Assembly: GCF_011806425.1 (NCBI RefSeq)
Contig: NZ_JAATOV010000002.1
Coordinates: 248,001 to 312,000 of the forward strand
From: Thalassospira lucentensis
GTDB taxonomy: Bacteria; Pseudomonadota; Alphaproteobacteria; Rhodospirillales; Thalassospiraceae
Length of the DNA: 64,000 nucleotides
Direction: 5' to 3'
Positions 1 through 7,498 of this stretch are shown one piece after another. The notes below the pieces were generated by a model. It had not been told where the DNA came from, did no database searches, and saw nothing but the letters and a program-made list of their open reading frames with translations. Made by a program: the position numbers and the translations under genes. Position 1 is the stretch's first letter. Every line of letters starts with the position of its first letter.

Positions 1-175
1 ATTGACGCCCGACAACAGCGCGTGTGAGCAACGCATTTGCGCAACTTACGCTAGCACCGCATAAAAGCATCCCATGCGCGCAACACATTGACCTAAATCG
101 GCCTTTCATTCGCCATATCTTTCCCCCTATTGTCAGAGAAAGATTTTTTCACACGACATTTCGGGTGACGTTCGG

Positions 176-1057
176 ATGAACCAGATCAATCAAGACCAGA
201 CGACATGGCACAACCTTTCCGCCGACTGGATTAATTGGGCGGATCGGCTGGCCCCGGCGGCCGAGAAAATCAATCGTCATATGATTAAGGCCGCCGACCT
301 TCAGGCGCTGGCATCTGCGCGCGGGGATGCGCCGATTGCGGTTCTTGATCTGGCATCTGGGGTGGGTGAGCCGGCCTTTTCGTTTGCCCGGGCATTGTCG
401 GGGGAGCGCGATGTTAGCGCTAACACCCCCGGAATTGCAGGCCATGTGACCGCGTCCGACATTGTGCCCGACATGTGTGCAGGCTTGGCCGCGCGGGCCG
501 AGGAAGAAGGTATTAGCAACCTTTCGGTGATCCCGGCGGATATGCAGGACCTGCCGTTTTCCGATGGGTCCTTTGATGCGGTATCGTGCCGGTTTGGGGT
601 GATGTTTTGTCATGATCCGGATTTGGCATTGCGCGAAAGTCACCGGGTGCTGCGCGGGGACGGCCGGGCAGTATTTATGGTCTGGGCGCCGTTGATTGAT
701 AATCCGGTGTTTGCCGCCATGGATGCGGTTTTGGGCAATATCCTGGGTATCGGGTTTGAAAAGGCCGGGCTTGATCCGTTTTCCTTTGGCGATATTGAAA
801 AGGCACGCCAGCGCATGAGTGCGGCTGGATTTAAAGACGTTTGGGCAAAAACCCACAGTCCGGCGGGGCGCATTCCGGCCAATGCGGCATTCTGGAAGCC
901 GCAAATGGATATGCTGTTTGGCAATATCTTGCGCGAAGCATCCGATATGGAAATGGGCGCGATCAATGCCGCGATGTTTGAGGTCCTGACCCCCTATATC
1001 GAGGATGATTATTTTCAGGTGCCGATTTGCTTCCATGTGCTCAGCGGCACGCGGTAG
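176..1057 (+). CDS. Class I SAM-dependent methyltransferase (UbiE-like)
   Basis: This 293-residue protein has the fold signature of class I methyltransferases. Motif I, VLDLASGVGEP, lies near residues 56-66 and would bind S-adenosylmethionine. A DMQDLPFSDGSFD stretch near residue 122 corresponds to the post-II region seen in UbiE/COQ5-type enzymes. There is no signal peptide or membrane segment, so it should act in the cytosol. The substrate cannot be read from the sequence. No quinone or phospholipid gene adjoins it, so I would not call it ubiE. The start at 176 has only a weak ribosome binding site (GGGTGA about 8 bases upstream), but the reading frame begins cleanly there. It stands alone and converges on the dehydrogenase gene, sharing the hairpin terminator between them. 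Confidence 0.85.
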   Translation: MNQINQDQTTWHNLSADWINWADRLAPAAEKINRHMIKAADLQALASARGDAPIAVLDLASGVGEPAFSFARALSGERDVSANTPGIAGHVTASDIVPDMCAGLAARAEEEGISNLSVIPADMQDLPFSDGSFDAVSCRFGVMFCHDPDLALRESHRVLRGDGRAVFMVWAPLIDNPVFAAMDAVLGNILGIGFEKAGLDPFSFGDIEKARQRMSAAGFKDVWAKTHSPAGRIPANAAFWKPQMDMLFGNILREASDMEMGAINAAMFEVLTPYIEDDYFQVPICFHVLSGTR

Positions 1058-1115
1058 GTATCGCTTAAGGCTTAAAGGCCAAAGCCCTGAGCCTAGAACG
1101 CAAAGACCAGAACGC

Positions 1116-1149
1116 AAAACGCCCCCACCGATTGGCAGGGGCGTTTTTT
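1116..1149. terminator. Bidirectional hairpin terminator
   Basis: AAAACGCCCC and GGGGCGTTTT form a stem around a 12-base loop between two converging genes. The right arm ends in a run of T and the left arm starts with a run of A, so it can work in both directions. Confidence 0.85.
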
Positions 1150-1238
1150 GGTGTCTGACGTGAACCGGGTCAACCCGCGGAAGCCGACCCGGACCCTTTT
1201 CACCTCAGACCAAGGAAGGTTGGTCTGATCGGGTCACA

Positions 1239-2312
1239 TCAGGTGACGTCGATCAGGATTTTCAGGTGTGCGCCCGCCGGATCACACAGCGCGTCGAAGC
1301 CCTCGGTCACCGCATCATCAAGTTTGATGTTTTTGGTCACGACCTTTTTGGCCGGGATGGCGCCGGTTGCGATCAGATCCATGACACGCGGCCACAGATA
1401 GGTCGGATAGCACCACGATCCGCGAATATCGATATTCTTGAACGTGACATCAAACCAGTTGACCTTACCCTCGCCCGGATGGACGCCAACCTGCACGACA
1501 ACGCCGTCTTTGCGGACCGCATCGACACAGGATTGCAGGGCTTTTTCATTGCCGACACATTCCATGGCAACATCACAGCCGACATTGCCGAGCGTTTTGC
1601 TGCGGATCACATCGCCAACATTATCGCGCGACGGGTTAAGCGTAATGACCTCTGGCAGGATTTCCTTGGCCAGTTCAAGACGGGTGTCATTAAGATCAGA
1701 CACAAACAGCTGCGTCGCGCCAAAGGCCTTGGCCGACAGCAAGGTCAAAATCCCGATCGGACCCGCGCCCGAGACAAACACCGACTGCCCACCGGTCACG
1801 CCACCGCGATCACAGGCATAGACACAGACAGCCGTTGGTTCGACCAAGGCGGCTTCTTGATCGGTCAGGGCTTCTGGGACCTTGAACACGTTATAGTCAT
1901 TGACCACAGCCGCCTCGGACATGCCGCCCGACATCCAGCTGAGCCCGACCAAGGCCAGTTCGGTATTAAGGTGGAAAAGCCCCCGGTCCGAGAAATATTC
2001 CCCTTCGCGCGCCATCACCAGCGGCTGTACCGAGACACGGTCGCCGACTTTGACATTTGTGACCCCCTCGCCGACTTCTTCGATCACGCCACCAAATTCA
2101 TGGCCAAGAACCTGTGGGATTTTGGCACCGGAATAGACGTGGCTTTCGCCCTCGGCGGGGATGAAAATCGGCCCATGCAGATATTCATGCAGGTCGGTGC
2201 CGCAAATCCCGACATAGCGGTTGCGAATCTTGACCTGTCCACGGCCCGGTTTTGGCTCATCGATCGTATCAATGCGCAGATCTTTTGCGGCGTGGAAACG
2301 AAGTGCTTTCAT
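1239..2312 (-). CDS. Zinc-dependent 2,3-butanediol dehydrogenase-type alcohol dehydrogenase
   Basis: A 357-residue medium-chain dehydrogenase. Catalytic zinc ligands are visible as C37 (in GICGTD), H71-E72 (GHE) and a later Glu in LVEPTAV. The NAD(P)-binding glycine motif GAGPIG lies near residues 182-187. The N-terminal half, with DLHEYLHGPIFIP, resembles the butanediol/acetoin dehydrogenase branch. The lobe that normally carries four cysteines for the structural zinc has none (residues 95-120), a variation known in part of this branch. The start at 2312 is chosen because AAGGAGG sits 6-7 bases upstream (2316-2324); a start at 2348 would add 12 residues without support. It is monocistronic. 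The exact substrate (butanediol, sorbitol or another polyol) is not resolved. Confidence 0.85.
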   Translation of the reverse strand: MKALRFHAAKDLRIDTIDEPKPGRGQVKIRNRYVGICGTDLHEYLHGPIFIPAEGESHVYSGAKIPQVLGHEFGGVIEEVGEGVTNVKVGDRVSVQPLVMAREGEYFSDRGLFHLNTELALVGLSWMSGGMSEAAVVNDYNVFKVPEALTDQEAALVEPTAVCVYACDRGGVTGGQSVFVSGAGPIGILTLLSAKAFGATQLFVSDLNDTRLELAKEILPEVITLNPSRDNVGDVIRSKTLGNVGCDVAMECVGNEKALQSCVDAVRKDGVVVQVGVHPGEGKVNWFDVTFKNIDIRGSWCYPTYLWPRVMDLIATGAIPAKKVVTKNIKLDDAVTEGFDALCDPAGAHLKILIDVT

Positions 2313-2550
2313 AAGGACCTCCTTGGGACTTCTAAATGATTTCATCATGTTAAAACCATTTTGACGGTCGCGCGCTGATTCACATCAACAAAATGACCGA
2401 AGTTCATTTTTACTTCCGCGTCCCGTCAGAACGCCAAAAACGACGTTTTGCCTTGCGTTTTAGAACGCATCATGGCAAACCGCGCAGCCTTGAAGCGATG
2501 TTCGCTTCCCTGTCGTAGCACCAGGTTAAAAACACGAAAGACATAAACAC

Positions 2551-3294
2551 ATGAAGACGATTGTCGTCTGCTCTGGCGGATTGGATTCCGTCACGCTGGC
2601 CTATAAGGTCGCGTCTGAGCATAGCCTGCATTCCCTGATTTCGTTCGATTATGGCCAACGCCATAAAAAGGAACTTGATTACGCCGCGCGTACGGCACGC
2701 GATCTTGGCGTAAAGCACCATATTGTCGATCTGACATCTGTTGGCGCACTTTTGGGCGGATCATCGCTGACCAGTGATGACATTGCCGTGCCCGATGGCC
2801 ATTACGCCGAAGAAACCATGCGCATTACCGTGGTGCCAAACCGCAATGCGATCATGCTTGCGGTTGCCTTTGGCGCGGCTGCGGCGGCTGGTGCCGATGC
2901 GGTCGCCACCGCAGTACATGGTGGGGATCACTTTATTTATCCCGATTGCCGCCCGGATTTCATCAACGCGTTTAGCACGATGCAAAACCATGCCCTTGAG
3001 GGGGTCAAGGATGTGTCGCTTTATACGCCGTTTGTGAACGTGTCCAAGGCTGACATCGCCCTTGAAGCCGGGCGTCTTGGCGTGCCCGTCGATTTGACTT
3101 GGTCATGTTACAAGGGCCATGACACCCATTGTGGCCGGTGTGGCACCTGTGTTGAGCGCCGCGAAGCGCTTGAACTGGCCTGCGTCAAAGACCCGACGGT
3201 GTACGAAGATCGCGATTACTGGAAACAGGCCCATGCGGCGCATGTCGCCCAAAAGCTTGCCAGTCAAAACGCGCCGGATAATGCGACGGGATAA
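2551..3294 (+). CDS. queC: 7-cyano-7-deazaguanine synthase QueC
   Basis: QueC converts 7-carboxy-7-deazaguanine to preQ0 with ATP and ammonia, in the pathway to queuosine in tRNA. The 247-residue protein has the N-type ATP pyrophosphatase loop CSGGLDS at residues 7-13. Near the C-terminus is the zinc-binding cysteine set C186, C194, C197 and C200 (CxxxxxxxCxxCxxC), which is diagnostic of the family. Length is as expected. It is first in a queC-queD-queE run on the same strand, with 210 bases before queD. I looked for a preQ1 riboswitch in the 240 bases upstream and did not find a convincing one. The ribosome binding site is poor (GAAAGA). Confidence 0.97.
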   Translation: MKTIVVCSGGLDSVTLAYKVASEHSLHSLISFDYGQRHKKELDYAARTARDLGVKHHIVDLTSVGALLGGSSLTSDDIAVPDGHYAEETMRITVVPNRNAIMLAVAFGAAAAAGADAVATAVHGGDHFIYPDCRPDFINAFSTMQNHALEGVKDVSLYTPFVNVSKADIALEAGRLGVPVDLTWSCYKGHDTHCGRCGTCVERREALELACVKDPTVYEDRDYWKQAHAAHVAQKLASQNAPDNATG

Positions 3295-3504
3295 CGCCGC
3301 TAAGTAATCCTCATACCATTTAATTGCCGTCCTTTGGCCCCGCCGATGCGGGGTTGATGATGGATGCAATGCGGGCGTCCTTTTGCCTTTTTGCCTTTTG
3401 CATCCCGCCGTTTGCCGCGCGCGATTTGCGCCGCTGGGGATGAGGCTGGGACAAGGCTTTGGCTTTGGCTGGGACCGCGCGCAGCAAACACCGAAAGATA
3501 CCTG

Positions 3505-3861
3505 ATGTTTACCATCACCAAACAATTCGCCTTTTCCGCCAGCCATCAATTGGCCGGGCTTGATGCCGATCACCCCTGTTCGCGCCTGCATGGCCATAAC
3601 TATATCGTCGAGGTCGAACTTAAGGGCGACCGCCTTGATGCGCGCGGCTTTGTGCGTGATTACCGCGAGCTTGGCCCGCTTAAGCGCCTGATTGATGATG
3701 AATTTGATCATCGGCACTTAAATGATGTCCTGGCCCATGATCATCCGACCGCAGAAAACTTGGCGCTTTATTTCTATGAATGGGCCCATGACCGTTGGCC
3801 GGAAGTTTCCGCCGTTCGGGTATCGGAAACGCCAAAAACCTGGGCGGAATATCGCCCATGA
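3505..3861 (+). CDS. queD: 6-carboxytetrahydropterin synthase QueD
   Basis: QueD converts dihydroneopterin triphosphate to 6-carboxy-5,6,7,8-tetrahydropterin, the step before QueE. The 118-residue protein has the zinc ligands H14, H29 and H31 (SASHQL and LHGHNY) and the catalytic C25 (DHPCSRLHGH). The start at 3505 gives the normal family length. The open frame extends upstream to 3364, but that part is an unrelated Arg/Leu-rich stretch without homology. Its TGA stop overlaps the ATG of queE (ATGA at 3858-3861), indicating translational coupling. The 210 bases between queC and queD contain a short CCCCGC/GCGGGG hairpin (3338-3353) without a T run. Confidence 0.96.
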   Translation: MFTITKQFAFSASHQLAGLDADHPCSRLHGHNYIVEVELKGDRLDARGFVRDYRELGPLKRLIDDEFDHRHLNDVLAHDHPTAENLALYFYEWAHDRWPEVSAVRVSETPKTWAEYRP

Positions 3862-4664
3862 ATGTCCATGACCCACACCTTGCCAAGGATTTAACCGGGC
3901 GCGACAGCACCGGAAAAATCCGCATATCAGAAATTTTCGGCCCGACCGTGCAGGGCGAAGGTGCCCTTATTGGCATGCCGACCGTGTTTGTGCGCACGGG
4001 CGGCTGTGATTTTCGCTGTTCGTGGTGTGACACACTCTATGCGGTTGATCCGGCCTTTCGCGCCGATTGGAAACCCATAACTGCGAATGCGGTGCTGAAT
4101 GCGGTCAAAAAACTGACCGGCGGCGCACCGATCCTGATCACGCTGTCGGGCGGCAATCCTGCGATCCAGCCGCTGGGGCCGCTGATCACGCAAGGTCAAA
4201 AAGAAGGGTTCAGCTTTGCCATCGAAACCCAAGGCAGCATCGCCAAGGATTGGTTTGCCGATCTGAATTACCTGACCATCAGCCCCAAGCCGCCAAGTTC
4301 ATCAACCCGTTTTGATGCCGATGCGCTGGCCGCCTGCATTGATGCGGCCAATGCCGGCAACGGTAGTGGTAGTGGCAGTCTAAGCGGCCCGGCCATCACG
4401 TTGAAATTCCCGGTGCGCGATGAAGCCGACCTTCTGTTTGCGGATCACGTGCGTAAGCTTCATACCGGCATTCCGGTTTGCCTGCAGCCGGTCAACACAA
4501 CCCCGGCCGAACCGCACCCGGACGGGCAAGACGGTGTTGATTTGGAGGGATTGACCGCGCGCTATCGCTGGTTGGTCGATGAAGTTGCCAAACGCCAATG
4601 GTTTGATGTGCGCGTTTTGCCGCAATGGCATGTGCATGTTTGGGGCAATCTGCGCGGGGTTTAA
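3858..4664 (+). CDS. queE: 7-carboxy-7-deazaguanine synthase QueE (radical SAM)
   Basis: QueE is a radical SAM enzyme that contracts 6-carboxytetrahydropterin to 7-carboxy-7-deazaguanine. The 268-residue protein has the 4Fe-4S-binding CxxxCxxC as C50, C54 and C57 (CDFRCSWC), preceded by the typical GPTVQGEG. The start at 3858 overlaps the queD stop by four bases (ATGA), which fixes both ends. A Gly/Ser-rich insertion (NGSGSGSLSG) near residues 165-175 is unusual and probably a flexible surface loop. Together with queC and queD it forms a complete preQ0 module. The early GTP cyclohydrolase step and the late steps (queF, tgt, queA) are not in this window. Confidence 0.95.
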   Translation: MNVHDPHLAKDLTGRDSTGKIRISEIFGPTVQGEGALIGMPTVFVRTGGCDFRCSWCDTLYAVDPAFRADWKPITANAVLNAVKKLTGGAPILITLSGGNPAIQPLGPLITQGQKEGFSFAIETQGSIAKDWFADLNYLTISPKPPSSSTRFDADALAACIDAANAGNGSGSGSLSGPAITLKFPVRDEADLLFADHVRKLHTGIPVCLQPVNTTPAEPHPDGQDGVDLEGLTARYRWLVDEVAKRQWFDVRVLPQWHVHVWGNLRGV

Positions 4665-4739
4665 CCCGACTTTGATGGCCCCTGCGCACCACGTATCGCT
4701 GCTAACTGCGTGAAACCAAAATATATTTTTAGGCAAATA

Positions 4740-4755
4740 GCTGATCCTTATCAGC
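4740..4755. repeat. Short perfect hairpin GCTGAT-CCTT-ATCAGC
   Basis: A 6-bp perfect inverted repeat with a 4-base loop lies in the leader upstream of the small gene at 4871. It may be part of the structured leader or a weak end for queE. There is no T run. Confidence 0.4.
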
Positions 4756-4820
4756 CACATCGCGGGTTTTGCGGCGATACAGGCGATGCGTGTGGATTGC
4801 GAAAGGCGATAAACCTCTAC

Positions 4821-4867
4821 ATGTCCTATGAAGCGGCGCATTGTGCGCTGCTTTATGCAAAGGACAT
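4821..4867 (+). promoter_or_regulatory. Leader hairpin covering the ribosome binding site of the small gene at 4871
   Basis: ATGTCCT (4821-4827) pairs perfectly with AGGACAT (4861-4867). Inside this, AAGCGGCGCA (4831-4840) pairs with TGCGCTGCTT (4844-4853) with a single G-T mismatch. The Shine-Dalgarno sequence AAAGGA (about 4859-4864) lies in the outer stem, four bases before the start codon region at 4871. When folded, the ribosome site is hidden, so this is a candidate translational switch: a thermosensor, an RNA or protein target, or an RNase target. The pairing is seen directly; the regulatory role is inferred. Confidence 0.55.
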
Positions 4868-4870
4868 ATC

Positions 4871-5035
4871 ATGTCATTTCGCGATTTCTCTAAAACCCAT
4901 CCTGACACAGACAAAGACAGCGCAACCGCAGCCACCGACGCCAAAAAAGGCGACAGTCCGGCATCTGCACCAAATAAAGCGGCAGAAAAAGCGCAGGGGC
5001 CTGCACCTGCTGGCGATAAAGCGGCCAACGCTTAA
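4871..5035 (+). CDS. Small hydrophilic Ala/Lys/Asp-rich protein, unknown function
   Basis: This 54-residue protein starts MSFRDFSKTHPDTDKD and ends in a low-complexity tail rich in Ala, Lys, Pro and Asp. It has no membrane segment, cysteine or recognisable domain and is probably disordered. The ATG at 4871 is chosen because AAAGGA lies at the right distance; the frame stays open for ten codons further upstream but without a ribosome site. The site is inside a strong hairpin (4821-4867). A rho-independent terminator follows at 5154-5187, consistent with a separate short transcript. I do not recognise the family. Its coding status rests on the ribosome site, the in-frame composition and the flanking terminator. 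Confidence 0.6.
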   Translation: MSFRDFSKTHPDTDKDSATAATDAKKGDSPASAPNKAAEKAQGPAPAGDKAANA

Positions 5036-5153
5036 CGCGGGCTAAGCTTCCCGCGCCGGGCTTCTGGTGGGTCGGGCTGTTTTGAGTGAAGCCAGATTAA
5101 AGCCAGACTGAAATTGGCGCGCACCAGCAGCACGTTGCCCCGCGCGAAAGAAA

Positions 5154-5187
5154 CGCCCCGACGCAGGTTGGGGCTTTTCCCTTTTTT
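5154..5187 (+). terminator. Rho-independent terminator after the small gene
   Basis: GCCCC (5155-5159) pairs with GGGGC (5170-5174) and is followed by TTTTCCCTTTTTT. It is about 120 bases after the stop at 5035. Confidence 0.65.
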
Positions 5188-5219
5188 CCGGATTTTGCTG
5201 TTCTTAATCGTTTGGCGTT

Positions 5220-5252
5220 GCCCAGGCATCGCCCAGACACTGCCCAGACATT
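5220..5252 (+). repeat. Three tandem 11-base repeats
   Basis: GCCCAGGCATC, GCCCAGACACT and GCCCAGACATT follow each other directly, just before the start codon at 5267. They could be a chance duplication or a protein or RNA binding site. Confidence 0.5.
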
Positions 5253-5266
5253 GATGGGGTTTGATC

Positions 5267-5572
5267 ATGTCCATTTCGCGCACAACCCACACCACCGTAA
5301 CCTTTGCCCATCCGTTTCGCCTGCCCGGTTATGAAACCGATTTTCCCGCGGGCACCTATGGGATCGATACGACCGAGGACCTGATAGAGGGGCTGTCATT
5401 CATGGCCTATCAGCGGGTTTCAACCGACCTTCATTACCGCACCGAAAAGGGTGTGCCGTTTGTCGAAAAGATCTTTAGCATCGCGCCAAGTGCGCTTGAT
5501 GCCGTGCTGGCAAAAGACAAAGATAAAGACACAAAACAAAAAAGCGCCGCGCAAATAAGCGACGGCGCGTGA
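5267..5572 (+). CDS. Conserved hypothetical protein (short, no signal peptide)
   Basis: A 101-residue soluble protein with the pattern FAHPFRLPGYETDFPAGTYGI then EDLIEGLSFMAYQR, recalling short hypothetical proteins widespread in alphaproteobacteria. The C-terminal 20 residues are Lys/Asp-rich (KDKDKDTKQK). The ATG at 5267 is preferred over a TTG two codons earlier. The ribosome site is weak (GATGGGG about 10 bases upstream). No catalytic motif is visible and no function can be given. It sits directly after three 11-base tandem repeats and converges on the DUF3137 gene. Confidence 0.7.
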   Translation: MSISRTTHTTVTFAHPFRLPGYETDFPAGTYGIDTTEDLIEGLSFMAYQRVSTDLHYRTEKGVPFVEKIFSIAPSALDAVLAKDKDKDTKQKSAAQISDGA

Positions 5573-5602
5573 GCGCCTATTAAGCGCCAAGGTTTTGCCA
5601 AA

Positions 5603-5644
5603 CCAAATGCCATCGACCCAACGGATTTGGCGGATGGCATTTGG
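5603..5644. repeat. 12-bp perfect inverted repeat between converging genes
   Basis: CCAAATGCCATC (5603-5614) and GATGGCATTTGG (5633-5644) flank an 18-base loop. There is no T run on either side, so if it ends transcription it is not a classical terminator. Confidence 0.5.
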
Positions 5645-5693
5645 GATATGGCATAAAGCATAAGGCATAAAGCGATACTGCGATGGACGCGCC

Positions 5694-6755
5694 TTATGCG
5701 TCGGCAAACCGCGCGGCGGCAACATTTCGGGCCGCCAAAGAGTCAAATTTAAGCTGCTCGATAATGCCGACGATCATGGCGAGTTCTTGCTCAAGCAGGG
5801 GCATTTTATCAAGGTCATAGGCAGAGACCTCGATATCGCCGACATTGAGCAAATCGCCAAAATACGACAGCATGAACAGCGCCTTGTCATCCCGGAATTC
5901 GCAGCGGATGCCCGACCCCTTGGCACGTGCCCGGAACAGGTCATCAAGACCGATGATCCGTTCCATCAAGGCCGGTGACAACAGATACCGGGCATAATGC
6001 GGGTCATCACCAAAGACCTCGTAGCGATCTTCGAATACCGGGTTTTCCAGCGGAATGCGCGACTTGGAAGACAGGCCCGATAAAAAGTTGCCCAACTTCC
6101 CGTGATCGGTATCGACCACGGTATGGCCGGTAAACAGGAACGGCATGGTGATAATCAGCGCCCCACCCTGATGCAGGGTGATGTTGCCTTTGTTATTGCT
6201 GCGGCGACGCAGGAGCTTAAGCTCGCAAAACTCAAACTTAACGCCGTCAACTTCGCCCTGGATGTGATCTTCGCTGCTTTTGCTGGAATAGGATGGGACA
6301 ATGTCGAACCCCTTAACGGCGTCGACGTCTATGCATCCCTTACTTTGGTAATCATAATCGCCAAACGCCCCCACCAAGATCGGGATCAGTTTTTGCTTAT
6401 AGTGGCGCTTGTACTGGATTTCCGGATAGAAAATCCATGCGGCCCACGCACCGAGCACAAACAGGGTGATAAAGGTCGGCTCCCCTTCGATCAGCATGGT
6501 GACGTCAAAGGCAAGCGTCGGCCCATACAGCAACCAGCCAATCAGGAAAAACCACTTTTTGCGCTGCTTTTTGCTGTCGAGCTTTTCCAGCCGGAACTGT
6601 TCAAGCGGTTCGAGCATCGGCATCAGGTCTTGTTCGATTTTTTCCCGTGCGACGTCGGACAAGGGCGCGCTTGCCTCAGGCTTGCGATACGCCGTGCCGT
6701 TGCCAAGCTGCTTGACCGCTTCCTTGGCCTGATAAAACGTATTTAGGAAACTCAT
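5694..6755 (-). CDS. DUF3137 domain membrane protein
   Basis: A 353-residue protein with a soluble N-terminal helix (1-60), two closely spaced membrane segments (about 67-83 and 92-108, the second ending in FYPEIQYKRHYKQK), and a large C-terminal domain typical of DUF3137. A conserved-looking HIQGEVDGVKFEFCELKL and the FTGHTVVDTDHGKLG region match this family as I remember it. The ATG at 6755 overlaps the stop of the upstream lemA-family gene by four bases. LemA and DUF3137 proteins are commonly encoded together; their joint role at the membrane is unknown. The terminal ADA is followed by a region without a strong terminator. Confidence 0.85.
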   Translation of the reverse strand: MSFLNTFYQAKEAVKQLGNGTAYRKPEASAPLSDVAREKIEQDLMPMLEPLEQFRLEKLDSKKQRKKWFFLIGWLLYGPTLAFDVTMLIEGEPTFITLFVLGAWAAWIFYPEIQYKRHYKQKLIPILVGAFGDYDYQSKGCIDVDAVKGFDIVPSYSSKSSEDHIQGEVDGVKFEFCELKLLRRRSNNKGNITLHQGGALIITMPFLFTGHTVVDTDHGKLGNFLSGLSSKSRIPLENPVFEDRYEVFGDDPHYARYLLSPALMERIIGLDDLFRARAKGSGIRCEFRDDKALFMLSYFGDLLNVGDIEVSAYDLDKMPLLEQELAMIVGIIEQLKFDSLAARNVAAARFADA

Positions 6756-7324
6756 GGTTTTAGATAATCGTCAGCGTTAACAGGTGCGCGGTCGGCTTCG
6801 GAGACTTCGAAGAACGGCAAGGGTTTTAGCCCCATCATCGCGGCAATCGCCGATCCCGGGAAGATTTGGATCGCATCCTTAAAGCGACGTGCCGCCGCAT
6901 TGTAGCTGCGTCGTGCAGCCGAGATATGCTCTTCCACGTCGGCATAGGCGCGCTGTGCTTCGAGCATGTTGGAATGCGATTTCAGATCAGGATAGTTTTC
7001 AACAGCGACCATCAGACCAGAAAGCTTGCCTTCAAGGGCGGCTTCCATTTCAAAGCGTTTCTGCGTCGCATCGCGACCAGGTTGCTCAGCCGCCTTGAGG
7101 ACTTCTGTGCGCAGCTCGGTAATTTCAGTGAGCAGCGTTTTTTCGTGCTCCATAAACCGGGCGGCGATTTTCAGGATATTGGGAATAAGGTCCGTACGCT
7201 TTTTAAGCTGAACGTCGATGCCTGAAAGGGCCTCCTCCGCCGCGTTGCGCCGGGTGACAATCGATGCATACCAAAAATAAAGCAGCACCAAGACCGCAAC
7301 GACAGCCGAAATAATCCAAGTCAT
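6752..7324 (-). CDS. LemA family protein
   Basis: A 190-residue protein with a single N-terminal membrane anchor (residues 3-20, WIISAVVAVLVLLYFW), then a helical domain of the LemA type: NAAEEALSGIDVQLKKR, DLIPNILKIA and an ENYPDLKS motif near the middle. The family places most of the protein in the periplasm or cytoplasm next to the inner membrane; its function is not known. The start at 7324 is chosen because AAGGAA lies 6-8 bases upstream. An open frame reaching 7387 would add a 21-residue stretch without a ribosome site. Translation is coupled to the DUF3137 gene by an ATGA overlap. Confidence 0.9.
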   Translation of the reverse strand: MTWIISAVVAVLVLLYFWYASIVTRRNAAEEALSGIDVQLKKRTDLIPNILKIAARFMEHEKTLLTEITELRTEVLKAAEQPGRDATQKRFEMEAALEGKLSGLMVAVENYPDLKSHSNMLEAQRAYADVEEHISAARRSYNAAARRFKDAIQIFPGSAIAAMMGLKPLPFFEVSEADRAPVNADDYLKP

Positions 7325-7498
7325 GAGGACGTTCCTTATTATACAGGGCAGCAGAGCGTATGGGGTAAACCAAACGAAATCAAACAATTAGAAATACACG
7401 TGCATCGTGCACGGTCCTGCACCACGCACGCCTAACGCGATTGAGTTTGGTATTTGAGGTTTTTGTTCAATTTGTGGCCGCACGGCGCAAAAATCGGA

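Noticed and set aside
2349-2550. Possible preQ1 riboswitch before queC
   Set aside because: The leader has neither the compact pseudoknot nor the A-rich tail pattern I would expect. A covariance search would be needed to say more.
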